Shown here in pieces: positions 49,768-59,120 of a stretch of DNA of 64,000 nucleotides. Every line of letters begins with the position of its first letter. The stretch's first letter is position 1. The stretch lies in the NCBI RefSeq assembly GCF_014904745.1, contig NZ_JACZCS010000050.1, positions 124,001 to 188,000 on the forward strand, written 5' to 3'. The notes beneath the pieces are model-generated. The model was not told the DNA's origin, did not search any database, and was given only the letters and a program-made list of their open reading frames with translations. The DNA is from Oricola nitratireducens. Its GTDB lineage: Bacteria; Pseudomonadota; Alphaproteobacteria; Rhizobiales; Rhizobiaceae. The position numbers were made by a program, and so were the translations under genes.

Positions 49768-50484
49768 ATGGTTTCGCCCGATTTTCTCACGCGGCGCCCG
49801 ATCGCGCATCGGGGCCTGCACGACGCAAGCGCCGGCCGGATCGAGAATTCGTTGCCGGCGTTCGAGGCCGCGATCGAACGCGATTTCGCGATCGAACTCG
49901 ACGTACAGCTTTCAGCCGACGGTGTCGCGATGGTGTTTCACGACTCGGCGCTGGACCGCCTCACCGGTGAAAACGGACTGGTCGCGGACCGCACCGCGCT
50001 GGAACTCGGCGCGATTGAAATCACCGGGTCGCGCGATCGCATTCCGACGCTGGCCGAAGTCCTGACCCTGGTGGCGGGCCGGGTGCCGGTGGTGATCGAG
50101 ATGAAGGACAACGCGCCGCGCAATCGCGAACTTGCGCTGGCGGTCGCCGGCGACCTCGTCGGCTATTCGGGGCCGGTCGCGGTCATGTCGTTCACCCACC
50201 ACCTGCTTTCGGAATTCAAACACAGTGGTTCAGCCGTTCCTTACGGGCTGACGGCGGAAGGCACCGGCAAACCGGCCTTCGCGATGCACGAAAAAGTCCT
50301 GCCGCTCGGCATTTCCTTCATCTCCTACCACGTCAAGGAACTGCCGAACCACTTCATCGAGCACGTGCGCAAGGATCTCGGTCTGCCCGTCATCACCTGG
50401 ACGGTGCGCACGCCCGAGGAAGTCGAGGCCACCCGCAGATACGCCGACCAGATGACTTTCGAGGGATTTGATCCGGATCGTTGA
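49768..50484 (+). CDS. Glycerophosphodiester phosphodiesterase, cytoplasmic UgpQ-like
   Basis: Hydrolyses glycerophosphodiesters to glycerol 3-phosphate and an alcohol; 238 residues without a signal peptide. The TIM-barrel active site is visible: AHRGLHD (catalytic His), ENSLPAFEAAIER (metal Glu), IELDVQLSADG (metal Glu/Asp), MVFHDSALDRLTG (second His) and VVIEMKD. Follows ridA closely and probably shares its transcript. A 15-base palindrome separates it from the next gene. Confidence 0.93.
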   Translation: MVSPDFLTRRPIAHRGLHDASAGRIENSLPAFEAAIERDFAIELDVQLSADGVAMVFHDSALDRLTGENGLVADRTALELGAIEITGSRDRIPTLAEVLTLVAGRVPVVIEMKDNAPRNRELALAVAGDLVGYSGPVAVMSFTHHLLSEFKHSGSAVPYGLTAEGTGKPAFAMHEKVLPLGISFISYHVKELPNHFIEHVRKDLGLPVITWTVRTPEEVEATRRYADQMTFEGFDPDR

Positions 50485-50500
50485 GTAGAGGCTTGTTTGC

Positions 50501-50515
50501 ACCGCATCATGCGGT
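50501..50515. promoter_or_regulatory. 15-base perfect palindrome ahead of the GNAT/FemAB-like gene
   Basis: ACCGCAT-C-ATGCGGT, seven-base arms around one base, 13 bases before the ATG at 50528. The near-absence of a loop makes an RNA hairpin awkward, so a dimeric DNA-binding regulator site is as likely as a terminator of the upstream pair. Confidence 0.35.
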
Positions 50516-50527
50516 AATTCTCTGTGC

Positions 50528-51745
50528 ATGAACGAATTACCGCAAGGCCATGGCGCACAGGATCAGGCGCGCGAGGGCGACGAATTCGTGATCCGTGTGC
50601 GCGACCAGTTTTCAAGCATCGATCATGCGCAGTGGAGCCGCCTTTCCGGCGCGGCCCCCGGCGGTGAAACGGCTTACAATCCCTTTGTCTCGCATGCTTT
50701 CCTGAATGCGCTCGAGGAATCGGGCTGCGCCACGGCACAAAGCGGCTGGCACGGCCAGCACCTGACGCTCGAGGACAGCCGGGGCAAGATCATCGCGGCC
50801 CTGCCCTGCTACCTGAAATCGCACAGCCAGGGCGAATATGTCTTCGATCACAGCTGGGCCGACGCCTATGAACGCGCGGGCGGACACTATTATCCCAAGC
50901 TGCAGTGTTCCGTCCCGTTCACGCCCGCCACCGGGCCGCGCCTGATGGTCTCTGGCGATATCGACACGGGAGCCGCGAAACAGGCGCTTGCCGGCGGCCT
51001 CAAGGCGCTGACGACGAAGCTTGGCGTTTCCTCGGCGCATGTGACCTTCGCGACCGAAGCGGATATCGCGGCGCTGACCGCGGCCGATTTCCTGCACCGG
51101 ACCGACCAGCAGTTCCACTTCCACAATGACGGCTTCGGCGATTTCGACCAGTTCCTGGAAACGCTCGCCTCACGCAAGCGCAAGAACATCCGCAAGGAAC
51201 GGCAAACCGCGCTCGAAAACGGCATCAGCATCGATTGGCTGACCGGCAGCGACCTGACCGAGAGCGCCATGGACGCATTCTACGAATTCTACATGGATAC
51301 CGGCAGCCGCAAGTGGGGCCGGCCCTATCTGAACCGGACATTCTATTCGCTGATCGCCGAGAGAATGCCCGACGACATTTTGCTGGTGATGGCCAGGCGA
51401 GACGGCCGATACATCGCGGGCGCGATCAACTTCATCGGCGGCGACCGCCTTTTCGGCCGGCATTGGGGCTGTATCGAAAACCATCCCTGCCTGCATTTCG
51501 AGGTCTGCTATTATCAGGCGATCGAGTTCGCGATTTCCAACGGACTCGAATATGTGGAGGCCGGCGCGCAGGGCGAACACAAGCTGGCACGCGGCTATCT
51601 GCCCGTGACGACGCATTCGGCGCATTTCATTCCGCATGAAGGTTTCCGCAGGGCGGTCGCGGACTACCTCCAACACGAGCGCGCGGAGGTCGCGCATTTC
51701 GGCCAGGTGCTGAGCGAACATGCCCCGTTCAAAAAGGGCGATTGA
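50528..51745 (+). CDS. GNAT/FemAB-like protein (DUF482, peptidogalycan biosynthesis-like)
   Basis: Protein of 405 residues of the DUF482 family, with two GNAT-like halves as in Fem aminoacyltransferases. Conserved parts: NPFVSHAFLNALEESGC, YVFDHSWADAYERAGGHYYPKLQ, VPFTPATGPRLM, FLETLASRKRKNIRKERQ, and FEVCYYQAIEFAISNGLEYVEAGAQGEHKLARGYLP. No signal peptide. The family is linked to cell-wall or exopolysaccharide modification by annotation only; no substrate is known. A perfect palindrome lies just upstream. Confidence 0.88.
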   Translation: MNELPQGHGAQDQAREGDEFVIRVRDQFSSIDHAQWSRLSGAAPGGETAYNPFVSHAFLNALEESGCATAQSGWHGQHLTLEDSRGKIIAALPCYLKSHSQGEYVFDHSWADAYERAGGHYYPKLQCSVPFTPATGPRLMVSGDIDTGAAKQALAGGLKALTTKLGVSSAHVTFATEADIAALTAADFLHRTDQQFHFHNDGFGDFDQFLETLASRKRKNIRKERQTALENGISIDWLTGSDLTESAMDAFYEFYMDTGSRKWGRPYLNRTFYSLIAERMPDDILLVMARRDGRYIAGAINFIGGDRLFGRHWGCIENHPCLHFEVCYYQAIEFAISNGLEYVEAGAQGEHKLARGYLPVTTHSAHFIPHEGFRRAVADYLQHERAEVAHFGQVLSEHAPFKKGD

Positions 51746-51810
51746 CGAAGAAACGCGGCATTGATGCCGATCCCGGACCGGTTTAGGAAATCGGTGAAAG
51801 GGAGACCATC

Positions 51811-52245
51811 ATGAGCGCCGAATACGATCCGGACAATATTTTCGCCAAGATCCTGCGCGGGGACATTCCCAGCCACAAGGTTCACGAGGACGACGACTGC
51901 ATCGTGATCATGGACGTCATGCCGGAATCCGACGGTCATTCGCTGGTGATCCCGAAAGCGCCGTCACGCAACATTCTGGACGCCGACCCCGCCGTGTTGG
52001 CCAAGGTGTTCGCGACTACCCAGAAGATCGCGCAAGCGTCCATGCGTGCATTCAATGCCGACGGCGTGGTCATTAGGCAGTTCAACGAGCCCGCCTGCGG
52101 CCAGACGGTGTTTCACCTGCACGTGCATGTCATTCCGTGCGTCACGGGCGTTCCGCTGCGCAGGCATGTCGGCAAGATGGAAGACCCGGCGATCCTGGCC
52201 GGCAACGCCAGGAAACTGGTCACCGCGCTCGAAAACCAGGTTTAA
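51811..52245 (+). CDS. HIT-family nucleotide hydrolase/transferase-like protein
   Basis: Histidine-triad protein of 144 residues, HinT-like. The catalytic triad is FHLHVHVIP near residue 105, with IFAKILRGDIPSHKVHEDD at the N-terminus and the GHSLVIPK strand. Such proteins hydrolyse adenosine phosphoramidates or aminoacyl-AMPs. AAAGGGAGA precedes the ATG. Its TAA overlaps the TAA of the convergent azlD-like gene in the palindrome TTAA (52242-52245). Confidence 0.93.
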   Translation: MSAEYDPDNIFAKILRGDIPSHKVHEDDDCIVIMDVMPESDGHSLVIPKAPSRNILDADPAVLAKVFATTQKIAQASMRAFNADGVVIRQFNEPACGQTVFHLHVHVIPCVTGVPLRRHVGKMEDPAILAGNARKLVTALENQV

Positions 52246-52592
52246 AACCCCATCATCATCCCGGCCAGAAGGACGGCAAGCGCCGTCGCGACGCCAATCG
52301 CAATGCGCTGTCCTCCCAACAGGAACGCGACAAAACCGATCGCCGCCGCGCCGATGCGTAGCGCCAGCGCCGTCTCCGCGAGCACGCCCGAGGGGAAAAC
52401 GACCAGACGGGCGATCACGGCGGCGACGAGCGCCGTCGCGACGGCGCGCACGAGCACGAAAACCTGGGAGGTCTCGCTCAAACGGCGCCCGAGCAGAACG
52501 CCGGTGTAACGCCAGACATCGGTCGCAAACCAGCCTGCGATCAGGATGAACAGGAACGGCCACCACCAGGCATCGAACGCTTGATAGTTCAT
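52242..52592 (-). CDS. azlD: AzlD-family branched-chain amino acid exporter small subunit
   Basis: Small membrane protein of 116 residues with about four spans; pairs with AzlC to export branched-chain amino acids or related compounds. Features: FLFILIAGWFATDVWRYTGVLLGRRL and a final hydrophobic AIGVATALAVLLAGMMMGF. Its ATG overlaps the azlC stop as ATGA. Convergent with the HIT gene, sharing a TTAA stop. Confidence 0.88.
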   Translation of the reverse strand: MNYQAFDAWWWPFLFILIAGWFATDVWRYTGVLLGRRLSETSQVFVLVRAVATALVAAVIARLVVFPSGVLAETALALRIGAAAIGFVAFLLGGQRIAIGVATALAVLLAGMMMGF

Positions 52593-53341
52593 TGCCCGCC
52601 TCCCTTCCCTTTCGCGGAAAACCTACGCCCGATGAAAAACGCCAGCGTGCCGCCGACAAGGCCGGCGAGAAGCAGGTCGAATTTCGGAGCTACGAGATAG
52701 AACACCGGTCCCAACGCAAGCCCCAGAACCATCGCGATCTTGATGACATGATCGCGCGCTGTCGCCCAGAGCGACGTCAGGAAATAGATCGGCGTCAGGA
52801 AGAACAGCGCACCGAGAACCATCGCGGGAATTCCGGCCGAAAACGTATAAACCACCGCGACAACGATAATGTTGAGCGTCGTCAGCGTGACGGCGAACCC
52901 GGCGAAAAAGGCGGTGCGGTGTTGTCTCGGAACGCGTCCGATGCGTTCATTCGCCATCACCCAGGATGTCACCGCCACGAAATGCGACAGAAACAGGAGC
53001 GTCAGCGTCCTGGTCTTTTCGGCGCGCAGATCCGGCACGAGGGTCGTGACCATCGGCATCAACCGGACCGAGGACAGGGTAACCGCGATGAATGTCGGCA
53101 CCAGCGCGGTGCCCGCCTGTATCGCCGCGATCAGCACGACCTGCGCCGGCAGCGCCCAGATCGCGGCGGTCATGAAAACGGCATGCGTCAGATCGATCCC
53201 GCTTTCCTTCGCAAAACCGGCAAAGCCGATGAAGGCGCTCATCAGAATGAGCGCGGGCAGCGACACGATATTGCGCATCCCCCGTGCGAACCAGAGAAAC
53301 GCAGTGCTGTCTTTCGGCTGGCCGGAGGGGAGCGATTGCAT
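52589..53341 (-). CDS. azlC: AzlC-family branched-chain amino acid exporter large subunit
   Basis: Polytopic membrane protein of 250 residues, about six to seven spans. Family features: LPALILMSAFIGFAGFAKESG, MTAAIWALPAQVVLIAAIQAG, the conserved TLSSVRLMPM segment and a long C-terminal hydrophobic half ending in a short basic tail. With azlD it forms the LivE/YgaZH-type export pair. The substrate is not certain. Separated from clpA by a bidirectional-looking hairpin region. Confidence 0.9.
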   Translation of the reverse strand: MQSLPSGQPKDSTAFLWFARGMRNIVSLPALILMSAFIGFAGFAKESGIDLTHAVFMTAAIWALPAQVVLIAAIQAGTALVPTFIAVTLSSVRLMPMVTTLVPDLRAEKTRTLTLLFLSHFVAVTSWVMANERIGRVPRQHRTAFFAGFAVTLTTLNIIVVAVVYTFSAGIPAMVLGALFFLTPIYFLTSLWATARDHVIKIAMVLGLALGPVFYLVAPKFDLLLAGLVGGTLAFFIGRRFSAKGKGGGQ

Positions 53342-53383
53342 GATCCCGCGCTAGCACGCAGCCCGCGCGTTGGCGAGAGCGCC

Positions 53384-53416
53384 AAAATGAAAAACGGGCG
53401 GGAAATCCCGCCCGTT
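53384..53416 (-). terminator. Rho-independent terminator of clpA
   Basis: A ten-pair stem (53416-53407 with 53402-53393) with a four-base loop; on the minus strand it is followed by TTTTTCATTTT. It starts 26 bases after the clpA stop. Confidence 0.92.
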
Positions 53417-53441
53417 CAACGCTTTGTCCGATCAGCCGAGC

Positions 53442-55898
53442 CTATTTGCGCGGCACTTTCGGCACGGAAGGCTTCGGTTTCGGCGCCAGCTTGTCGTCCG
53501 GGGCCGCAGCGCTGTCGGCGCTGACCGCTGCCTTGCCGGCCGAGGGCTTGCGCTTCGCCGCCGTTTTGCGCGGCTGCTTCTTCGGCTTGGCGCGCGGCTC
53601 GTCGGCAATCGATTCGAGCTTCAGTTTCGGTTCGCCGAGTTCGTCCTTCTCGACCGTCACCTTGACCGTGCCGCCCTTCTTCAGCTTGCCGAACAGCACT
53701 TCTTCGGCCAATGGCTTCTTGATGTGCTCCTGGATCACGCGGCCAAGCGGACGCGCGCCCATCTTCTCGTCGTAGCCACGCTCGGCAAGCCAGGCGATCG
53801 CCTCCTTCGACAGGTCGAAGATGACACCGCGGTCCGAAAGCTGGGCTTCCAGTTGCATAACGAATTTCTCGACGACGCGGTGAATGACCGGCACAGGCAA
53901 CGGACCGAACGGGATGATCGCGTCCAGACGGTTGCGGAATTCCGGCGAGAACAGCCTGTTGATCGCCTCCGTGTCGTCGCCTTCGCGCTTGGTCGAGCCG
54001 AAGCCGATAGCGTTCCTGGCCATTTCGGACGCGCCCGCATTGGTCGTCATGATGATGATCGTGTTGCGGAAATCGACCTGCTTGCCGTTGTTGTCGGTCA
54101 ACTTGCCATGGTCCATCACCTGCAACAGGATGTTGAACAGGTCCGGATGGGCCTTTTCGATTTCATCGAGCAACAACACGCAATGCGGATGCTGGTCGAC
54201 ACCGTCGGTCAGCAATCCGCCCTGGTCGAAGCCGACATAGCCGGGCGGCGCGCCGATCAGACGCGAAACGGTGTGCCGTTCCATGTATTCCGACATGTCG
54301 AAACGCAGCAACTCCACGCCGAGCGACATGGCGAGCTGGCGCGCAACCTCGGTCTTGCCGACGCCGGTCGGACCGGAGAACAGGTAGGAGCCGATCGGCT
54401 TTTCCGGTTCGCGCAGGCCGGCGCGCGCCAGCTTGATGGCGGACGCGAGCGACTCGATGGCGAGATCCTGGCCGTAAACAACGCGTTTCAGCTCCTTCTC
54501 GAGATTGGCGAGAACCTCCTCGTCGTCCTTGGAAACGGTCTTCGGCGGGATGCGCGCCATGGTCGCGATCGTCGCCTCGATTTCCTTTACGCCGATGGAT
54601 TTCTTGCGCTTGTTCTCGGGTAGCAGCATCTGGCTCGCACCGGTCTCGTCAACGACGTCGATCGCCTTGTCCGGGAGCTTGCGGTCGTTGATGTAGCGCG
54701 CCGACAACTCGACGGCCGAACGGATCGCGTCGTCGGTATACTTGATCTTGTGGAACTCCTCGAAATAGGGCTTCAGGCCCTTCATGATCTCGATGGCGTC
54801 CTCGAGGTTCGGCTCGTTGACATCGATCTTCTGGAACCGGCGCACGAGTGCGCGGTCCTTCTCGAAGAACTGGCGGTATTCCTTGTAGGTCGTCGAACCG
54901 ATGCAGCGGATCGCCCCGGACGACAACGCGGGTTTCAGGAGATTGGACGCGTCCATTGCGCCGCCGGACGTCGCGCCGGCACCGATGACTGTGTGGATCT
55001 CGTCAATGAAGAGAACCGCACCGGGCATCTCCTCCAATTCCTTGACAACCTGCTTCAGCCGCTCCTCGAAGTCGCCGCGATAACGCGTACCGGCAAGCAG
55101 CGCGCCCATATCGAGCGAGAAGATGGTCGAGGTTGCCAGAACCTCGGGCACATCGCCCTCGACGATGCGTTTGGCGAGGCCTTCGGCAATCGCCGTCTTG
55201 CCCACGCCGGGATCGCCGACATAGAGCGGGTTGTTCTTGGAGCGCCGGCACAGGATCTGGATCGTGCGATTGACCTCGGCGGTGCGGCCGATCAGCGGAT
55301 CGATCTTGCCGTCGCGCGCCTTCTGATTGAGGTTGACGCAATAGGCGCTGAGTGCGTCCTGCGGCTTCTTCTTGCTGGCGTCTTCGCCTTCGGTCGCCGG
55401 CCCCTCTGCCCTGCCCTGCTCCTCGGCGCCTTCCGGCGGCCGGGTCACGGACGCGCCGGGGCGCTTGGCGATGCCATGCGCGATGTAGTTCACCGCGTCA
55501 TAGCGGGTCATGTCCTGCTCCTGCAGGAAGTAGGCGGCGTGGCTCTCGCGTTCGGCGAAAATCGCGACCAGCACATTGGCGCCGGTCACTTCCTCGCGCC
55601 CGGACGACTGGACATGGATGACCGCACGCTGGATCACGCGCTGGAAACCGGCGGTCGGCTTGGCGTCCTCGTCGTAGCCGGTAACGAGATTGTCGAGCTC
55701 GTTGTCGACATAATCGAGCACGGTCTTGCGGAGCGCTTCGGTATCGACGCTGCACGCGTCCATGACGGCCTTGGCGTCCTGATCGTCGATCAGGGCGAGG
55801 AGGAGATGCTCGAGTGTCGCGTATTCGTGCTCGCGCTCGTTTGCATAGGTCAGTGCCTGATGCAGCGACTTCTCCAGGCTTGCGGTGAATGTCGGCAT
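53442..55898 (-). CDS. clpA: ATP-dependent Clp protease ATP-binding subunit ClpA, with basic C-terminal tail
   Basis: AAA+ unfoldase that feeds ClpP; 818 residues. The N-domain (about 1-150) docks ClpS. D1 has Walker [10 protein letters not shown] (about 228-235), FIDEIHT and [10 protein letters not shown]2 has [20 protein letters not shown] and the arginine-finger region. The last 55 residues, after the usual ClpA end, are a Lys/Pro/Ala-rich tail. ATG 55898 overlaps the clpS stop (TAATG). A 35-codon upstream extension is inside clpS and rejected. ClpP is not in the window. Confidence 0.97.
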   Translation of the reverse strand: MPTFTASLEKSLHQALTYANEREHEYATLEHLLLALIDDQDAKAVMDACSVDTEALRKTVLDYVDNELDNLVTGYDEDAKPTAGFQRVIQRAVIHVQSSGREEVTGANVLVAIFAERESHAAYFLQEQDMTRYDAVNYIAHGIAKRPGASVTRPPEGAEEQGRAEGPATEGEDASKKKPQDALSAYCVNLNQKARDGKIDPLIGRTAEVNRTIQILCRRSKNNPLYVGDPGVGKTAIAEGLAKRIVEGDVPEVLATSTIFSLDMGALLAGTRYRGDFEERLKQVVKELEEMPGAVLFIDEIHTVIGAGATSGGAMDASNLLKPALSSGAIRCIGSTTYKEYRQFFEKDRALVRRFQKIDVNEPNLEDAIEIMKGLKPYFEEFHKIKYTDDAIRSAVELSARYINDRKLPDKAIDVVDETGASQMLLPENKRKKSIGVKEIEATIATMARIPPKTVSKDDEEVLANLEKELKRVVYGQDLAIESLASAIKLARAGLREPEKPIGSYLFSGPTGVGKTEVARQLAMSLGVELLRFDMSEYMERHTVSRLIGAPPGYVGFDQGGLLTDGVDQHPHCVLLLDEIEKAHPDLFNILLQVMDHGKLTDNNGKQVDFRNTIIIMTTNAGASEMARNAIGFGSTKREGDDTEAINRLFSPEFRNRLDAIIPFGPLPVPVIHRVVEKFVMQLEAQLSDRGVIFDLSKEAIAWLAERGYDEKMGARPLGRVIQEHIKKPLAEEVLFGKLKKGGTVKVTVEKDELGEPKLKLESIADEPRAKPKKQPRKTAAKRKPSAGKAAVSADSAAAPDDKLAPKPKPSVPKVPRK

Positions 55899-56251
55899 TA
55901 CTTCTTCTCCATCACGCACTGTAAAGGGTGCTGGTTCTGACGGGCGAAATCCATCACCTGCGTCACTTTGGTTTCGGCTACCTCGTATGTGTAAACGCCA
56001 CACTCGCCCACGCCGTGATTGTGGACATGCAACATGATCCGCGTCGCCTGCTCACGGTTCTTCTGAAAGAAGCGCTCAAGGACGTGCACCACGAATTCCA
56101 TCGGGGTGTAATCATCGTTCAAAAGCAGGACTCGGTAGAGGCTAGGCTTCTTGACCTTCGGCTTGGTGCGGGTAATGACTGCAGTCCCGCGCCCTTCACC
56201 GCCGCCTTCCTGGCCGTTGTCCGCTTGCATCCATTCCGGCTTGTATCTCAT
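55898..56251 (-). CDS. clpS: ClpS, adaptor of ClpAP for N-degron substrates
   Basis: Adaptor of 117 residues. The core binds N-terminal destabilising residues: [24 protein letters not shown] and [24 protein letters not shown]. The unstructured N-terminal arm (to about residue 35) delivers substrate to ClpA. Its stop overlaps the clpA start by one base, so both are made together. Alphaproteobacteria often have a second clpS elsewhere. Confidence 0.96.
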   Translation of the reverse strand: MRYKPEWMQADNGQEGGGEGRGTAVITRTKPKVKKPSLYRVLLLNDDYTPMEFVVHVLERFFQKNREQATRIMLHVHNHGVGECGVYTYEVAETKVTQVMDFARQNQHPLQCVMEKK

Positions 56252-56364
56252 CTTTATCCTGTGTTTGCCCCTGACCCGACTGGCTCCTGCTCCAGTTACT
56301 TAGGGATTCACATGGCGATTTTAAGCCCCCTCGGGCACTGCGCAAGCCGTCAAATCGCAACACC

Positions 56365-56401
56365 ACAAACAAACGGCCCGCATGATTTCTCATGCGGGCC
56401 G
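56365..56401 (-). terminator. Rho-independent terminator of the phasin gene
   Basis: A perfect twelve-pair stem (56401-56390 with 56385-56374) with a four-base loop is followed on the minus strand by TTTGTTTGTGG. It lies 37 bases after the phasin stop and isolates the gene from clpS. Confidence 0.9.
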
Positions 56402-56437
56402 ATTCACTCATCCAAATGGATGCTATCTGCGCGAAAC

Positions 56438-56770
56438 CTACTTCGTGACGGAGGCAACGGCCGTTTCGTACGGCTTGTAGGCTTCCTTGGCGAGATCGGC
56501 ATAGAGCTCGCTCATTTTCGTCGACTGGGCCACAAACGACTCATAGGCCGTTTTCATGTAGTCGGTCTGCAGTTCCATCGCCTTTTCGATCGACTTGGCG
56601 GCAGCAAGCTTCTCGAAAGCGGCGACGCCGTCTTCATAGGACTTCTTCGAATAGTCGGTGGCTTCCGACGCAATGGCCTGGATGCCCTGGGTCATCGCGG
56701 CGTAGCTCTTCAGGGAGTGATCCATCATTTCCTTGCCGACTTTGTTGGCGTCTTCGAACGATTTCATCAT
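56438..56770 (-). CDS. Phasin-family protein
   Basis: All-helical protein of 110 residues with the phasin pattern: amphipathic helices rich in Ala, Met, Lys and Tyr (FEDANKVGKEMMDHSLKSYAAMTQGIQAIASEATDYSKKSYEDG). Phasins coat polyhydroxyalkanoate granules. The upstream 70 bases carry TGC-rich palindromes that suggest control by a PhaR-type repressor. No other pha genes are in the window. The start could be the first or second Met. Confidence 0.9.
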   Translation of the reverse strand: MMKSFEDANKVGKEMMDHSLKSYAAMTQGIQAIASEATDYSKKSYEDGVAAFEKLAAAKSIEKAMELQTDYMKTAYESFVAQSTKMSELYADLAKEAYKPYETAVASVTK

Positions 56771-56843
56771 GGTGCACCTGTTTCAATAGAGGGGTGAATT
56801 CTCGTCAGTAACGGACGATCGTCCGACCTTGCCCAAATAATAG

Positions 56844-56883
56844 TGTGCAATGCACAAAATTTCAACATGATTTTTGCAGCGCA
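56844..56883. promoter_or_regulatory. TGC-rich palindromes upstream of the phasin gene
   Basis: A perfect palindrome TGTGCA-A-TGCACA (56844-56856) and a second TTGCAGCGCA (56874-56883). They lie 74-113 bases before the phasin ATG, within an AT-rich stretch unlike its surroundings. PhaR/AniA regulators of phasin genes in alphaproteobacteria bind TGC-rich palindromes; the assignment is inference. Confidence 0.45.
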
Positions 56884-57037
56884 CAATTTTCTCCTCAATT
56901 TTCGAAAAATTGCCGCAACGGCAGTAACTTTCCAGTCACCATAAACCACTTGGTAACGTCGACTGGATATCGTCTCTCAAAGCTCCCGACGGCCCGATTG
57001 GGGCCACGCGTTGTTAGTGTTGTCACAGGTGTCCATC

Positions 57038-58354
57038 GTGTCTTTCAGCAAGCCGCTGCCAATCCATCCCCTGGCGCAAGCAATTTCCACGCTGCTTGCG
57101 GCCATGCTTGTCGTCCTCGCGCTCGCCGCATCGGCCGAGGCGAACTCAAAATACGCTTCCTTCGTCATCGACGCGAATACGGGCAAAACGCTCTATTCGC
57201 GCAATGCGGACGCGCCGCGTTATCCGGCATCGCTGACCAAGATGATGACGCTCTACATGCTGTTCGAGGCCATGGAGGCGGGCAAGGTGTCGAAGAACAC
57301 GCGCATCGTGTTCTCCAGGCATGCCGCATCCATGCAACCGACCAAGCTCGGCGTACCCGCCGGCAAGAGCATTACGGCTGAAACCGCGATCCTCGCGCTG
57401 GTCACGAAATCCGCCAACGACGCCGCCGCGGCGATCGCCGAGCATCTCGGCGGCAGCGAGAGCAACTTCGCGAAAATGATGACAGCGAAAGCGCACGCGC
57501 TCGGCATGTCCCACACGACGTTCAAGAACGCCTCGGGCTTGCCGAATTCGCGCCAGGTGACGACGGCGCACGACATGGCGACGCTCGGCATCGCGCTGCA
57601 GGAACATTTTCCGGAGCAGTTCAAATATTTCTCGACCCAAAGCTTCAAATACGGCCGCACCCATCTGCGCAATCACAACCGTCTGCTGGGCAAGGTGCGC
57701 GGCGTGGACGGCATCAAGACCGGCTATACGCGGGCATCGGGCTTCAATCTCGTCGCATCGGTGCATACTGGTGGACGCAGCATCGTCGCCGTTGTCATGG
57801 GCGGCAAGACCGGCGCTTCGCGCGACGCGCATATGCGGGAACTCCTCGCCAGCACCGTGACCAAGGGCTCCAGGCACAAGCGCGGCATGCTTGTCGCGCG
57901 CAAGGGCACCACGCACTTCGCGGATGCGCCCGTCGAGATCGCCGAATTGCCTGCGGAAGAGATCCCGGTTCCTGCTCACCCGGATCGCGCCGACGAGGCG
58001 GACGCGACCGTCACCGAGGCCGTCGTGGCGAGTTATGCGGCCGAACCGACGCCGCGCCCCGCCGAACCGCTTGACACCATCCAGACCGCCTCGACCGCGG
58101 AGCGGTCCGGCTGGGTGATCCAGATCGCGTCCCTCCCCTCCGAAGACGAGGCTGTGGAATTCCTGCGCAACGCGCAAGACCGTGCGTCGCCGGTGCTTGG
58201 CAAGCACGACCCGTTCGTCGAGACGTTCGAGAAAAGCGGCACTGTCTATCACCGGGCGCGTTTTGCCGGTTTCGATTCCAAGTCCGATGCATGGGCAGCC
58301 TGCAAGGCGCTGAAGAAGTACAATTATTCCTGTCTTGCTTTCGACAATTCCTGA
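57038..58354 (+). CDS. D-alanyl-D-alanine carboxypeptidase (S11) with C-terminal SPOR domain
   Basis: Penicillin-binding DacA/DacC-like enzyme of 438 residues that trims peptidoglycan pentapeptides. The signal peptide ends near SAEA. The active-site motifs are SLTK (Ser65), SAN and KTG in DGIKTGYTRASGFN. After a Pro/Ala/Glu-rich linker there is a SPOR domain (about 350-438: GWVIQIASLPSEDEAVEFL ... YHRARFAGF), which should direct the protein to septal denuded glycan. I favour GTG 57038, with AGG eight bases before it, over a TTG at 57011. Confidence 0.93.
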   Translation: MSFSKPLPIHPLAQAISTLLAAMLVVLALAASAEANSKYASFVIDANTGKTLYSRNADAPRYPASLTKMMTLYMLFEAMEAGKVSKNTRIVFSRHAASMQPTKLGVPAGKSITAETAILALVTKSANDAAAAIAEHLGGSESNFAKMMTAKAHALGMSHTTFKNASGLPNSRQVTTAHDMATLGIALQEHFPEQFKYFSTQSFKYGRTHLRNHNRLLGKVRGVDGIKTGYTRASGFNLVASVHTGGRSIVAVVMGGKTGASRDAHMRELLASTVTKGSRHKRGMLVARKGTTHFADAPVEIAELPAEEIPVPAHPDRADEADATVTEAVVASYAAEPTPRPAEPLDTIQTASTAERSGWVIQIASLPSEDEAVEFLRNAQDRASPVLGKHDPFVETFEKSGTVYHRARFAGFDSKSDAWAACKALKKYNYSCLAFDNS

Positions 58355-58408
58355 CGGCCTGTTCGCGCCGTCAGCGACCGTTTGAGTGTGTATTGAGTAT
58401 CAAGGGTC

Positions 58409-59107
58409 TCAGTCAGTATGATCACGCAAGAGAAAGTCTCGCGCTTCATTAACCCGTTGCGCAAGAAAAGCGTTCCCGCCGAGGTCGGGGTGTACTCGCT
58501 GCATCAGGCGGCGATGCGCCTTTCGGACCTCCACAGCGGACGCGCCCGGTTCAAGGCCAAGGATCTTGTAGGCTTCCTCATGTGTCATGGCGCCCGTGTC
58601 GTGCGGTCCGGCATGCCGCGGGCCAGCATCCGCATCAGCGTCGTCACGCCAACCAGGCATACGGCGGTCAAGATACGCCTCCAGTAGTTCGGCGCTCTCG
58701 CGGTCATCCTTCAGGTCAGCCGCGAGCACGCGCAGATCACCCTCGCCGAGATCGTTCAGCCGTCGGCCCTCGAATTGCCCGGCGAGGATCATCCCGTCCA
58801 TATCACCGGTATCGTGGTCGAGCTCCATTTCGAGCCAGACGGAGCGAACGGTCGATTTCTGTCCGGTCATTCCGCCCAGTCTTCCCCGCCTGCGCTGACG
58901 TCCGTACCAGCCGATCGCCATCATGATCAGCGGCCCGCCAACGACAAAACGCCCCGCAAGACTGAGGATGATCCCGGCAAAGCCCAATGCAATCGGTCCG
59001 GCGTAGCGGATCAGGCTTACAATCTGGGCGGGCGGCGCGGATGTGAAATACAATGCGCCGAGGACTGCGAAGGCGACCAGGGCAACAAGCAGGATCAGAA
59101 CGCTCAT
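58409..59107 (-). CDS. Membrane-anchored J-domain protein, Tim14/Pam18-like layout
   Basis: Protein of 232 residues with the J domain at the C-terminus. Two or three hydrophobic spans fill residues 1-75, then a linker with acidic stretches. The J domain (about 170-232) has MTHEEAYKILGLEPGASAVEVRKAHRRLMQRVHPDLGG, including the HPD tripeptide needed to stimulate DnaK. N-terminal membrane anchor plus C-terminal J domain is the layout of mitochondrial Tim14/Pam18 and DNAJC15, and of alphaproteobacterial relatives. It starts 13 bases after the VWA gene. The client is unknown. Confidence 0.88.
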   Translation of the reverse strand: MSVLILLVALVAFAVLGALYFTSAPPAQIVSLIRYAGPIALGFAGIILSLAGRFVVGGPLIMMAIGWYGRQRRRGRLGGMTGQKSTVRSVWLEMELDHDTGDMDGMILAGQFEGRRLNDLGEGDLRVLAADLKDDRESAELLEAYLDRRMPGWRDDADADAGPRHAGPHDTGAMTHEEAYKILGLEPGASAVEVRKAHRRLMQRVHPDLGGNAFLAQRVNEARDFLLRDHTD

Positions 59108-59120
59108 GACATGACGCTCT

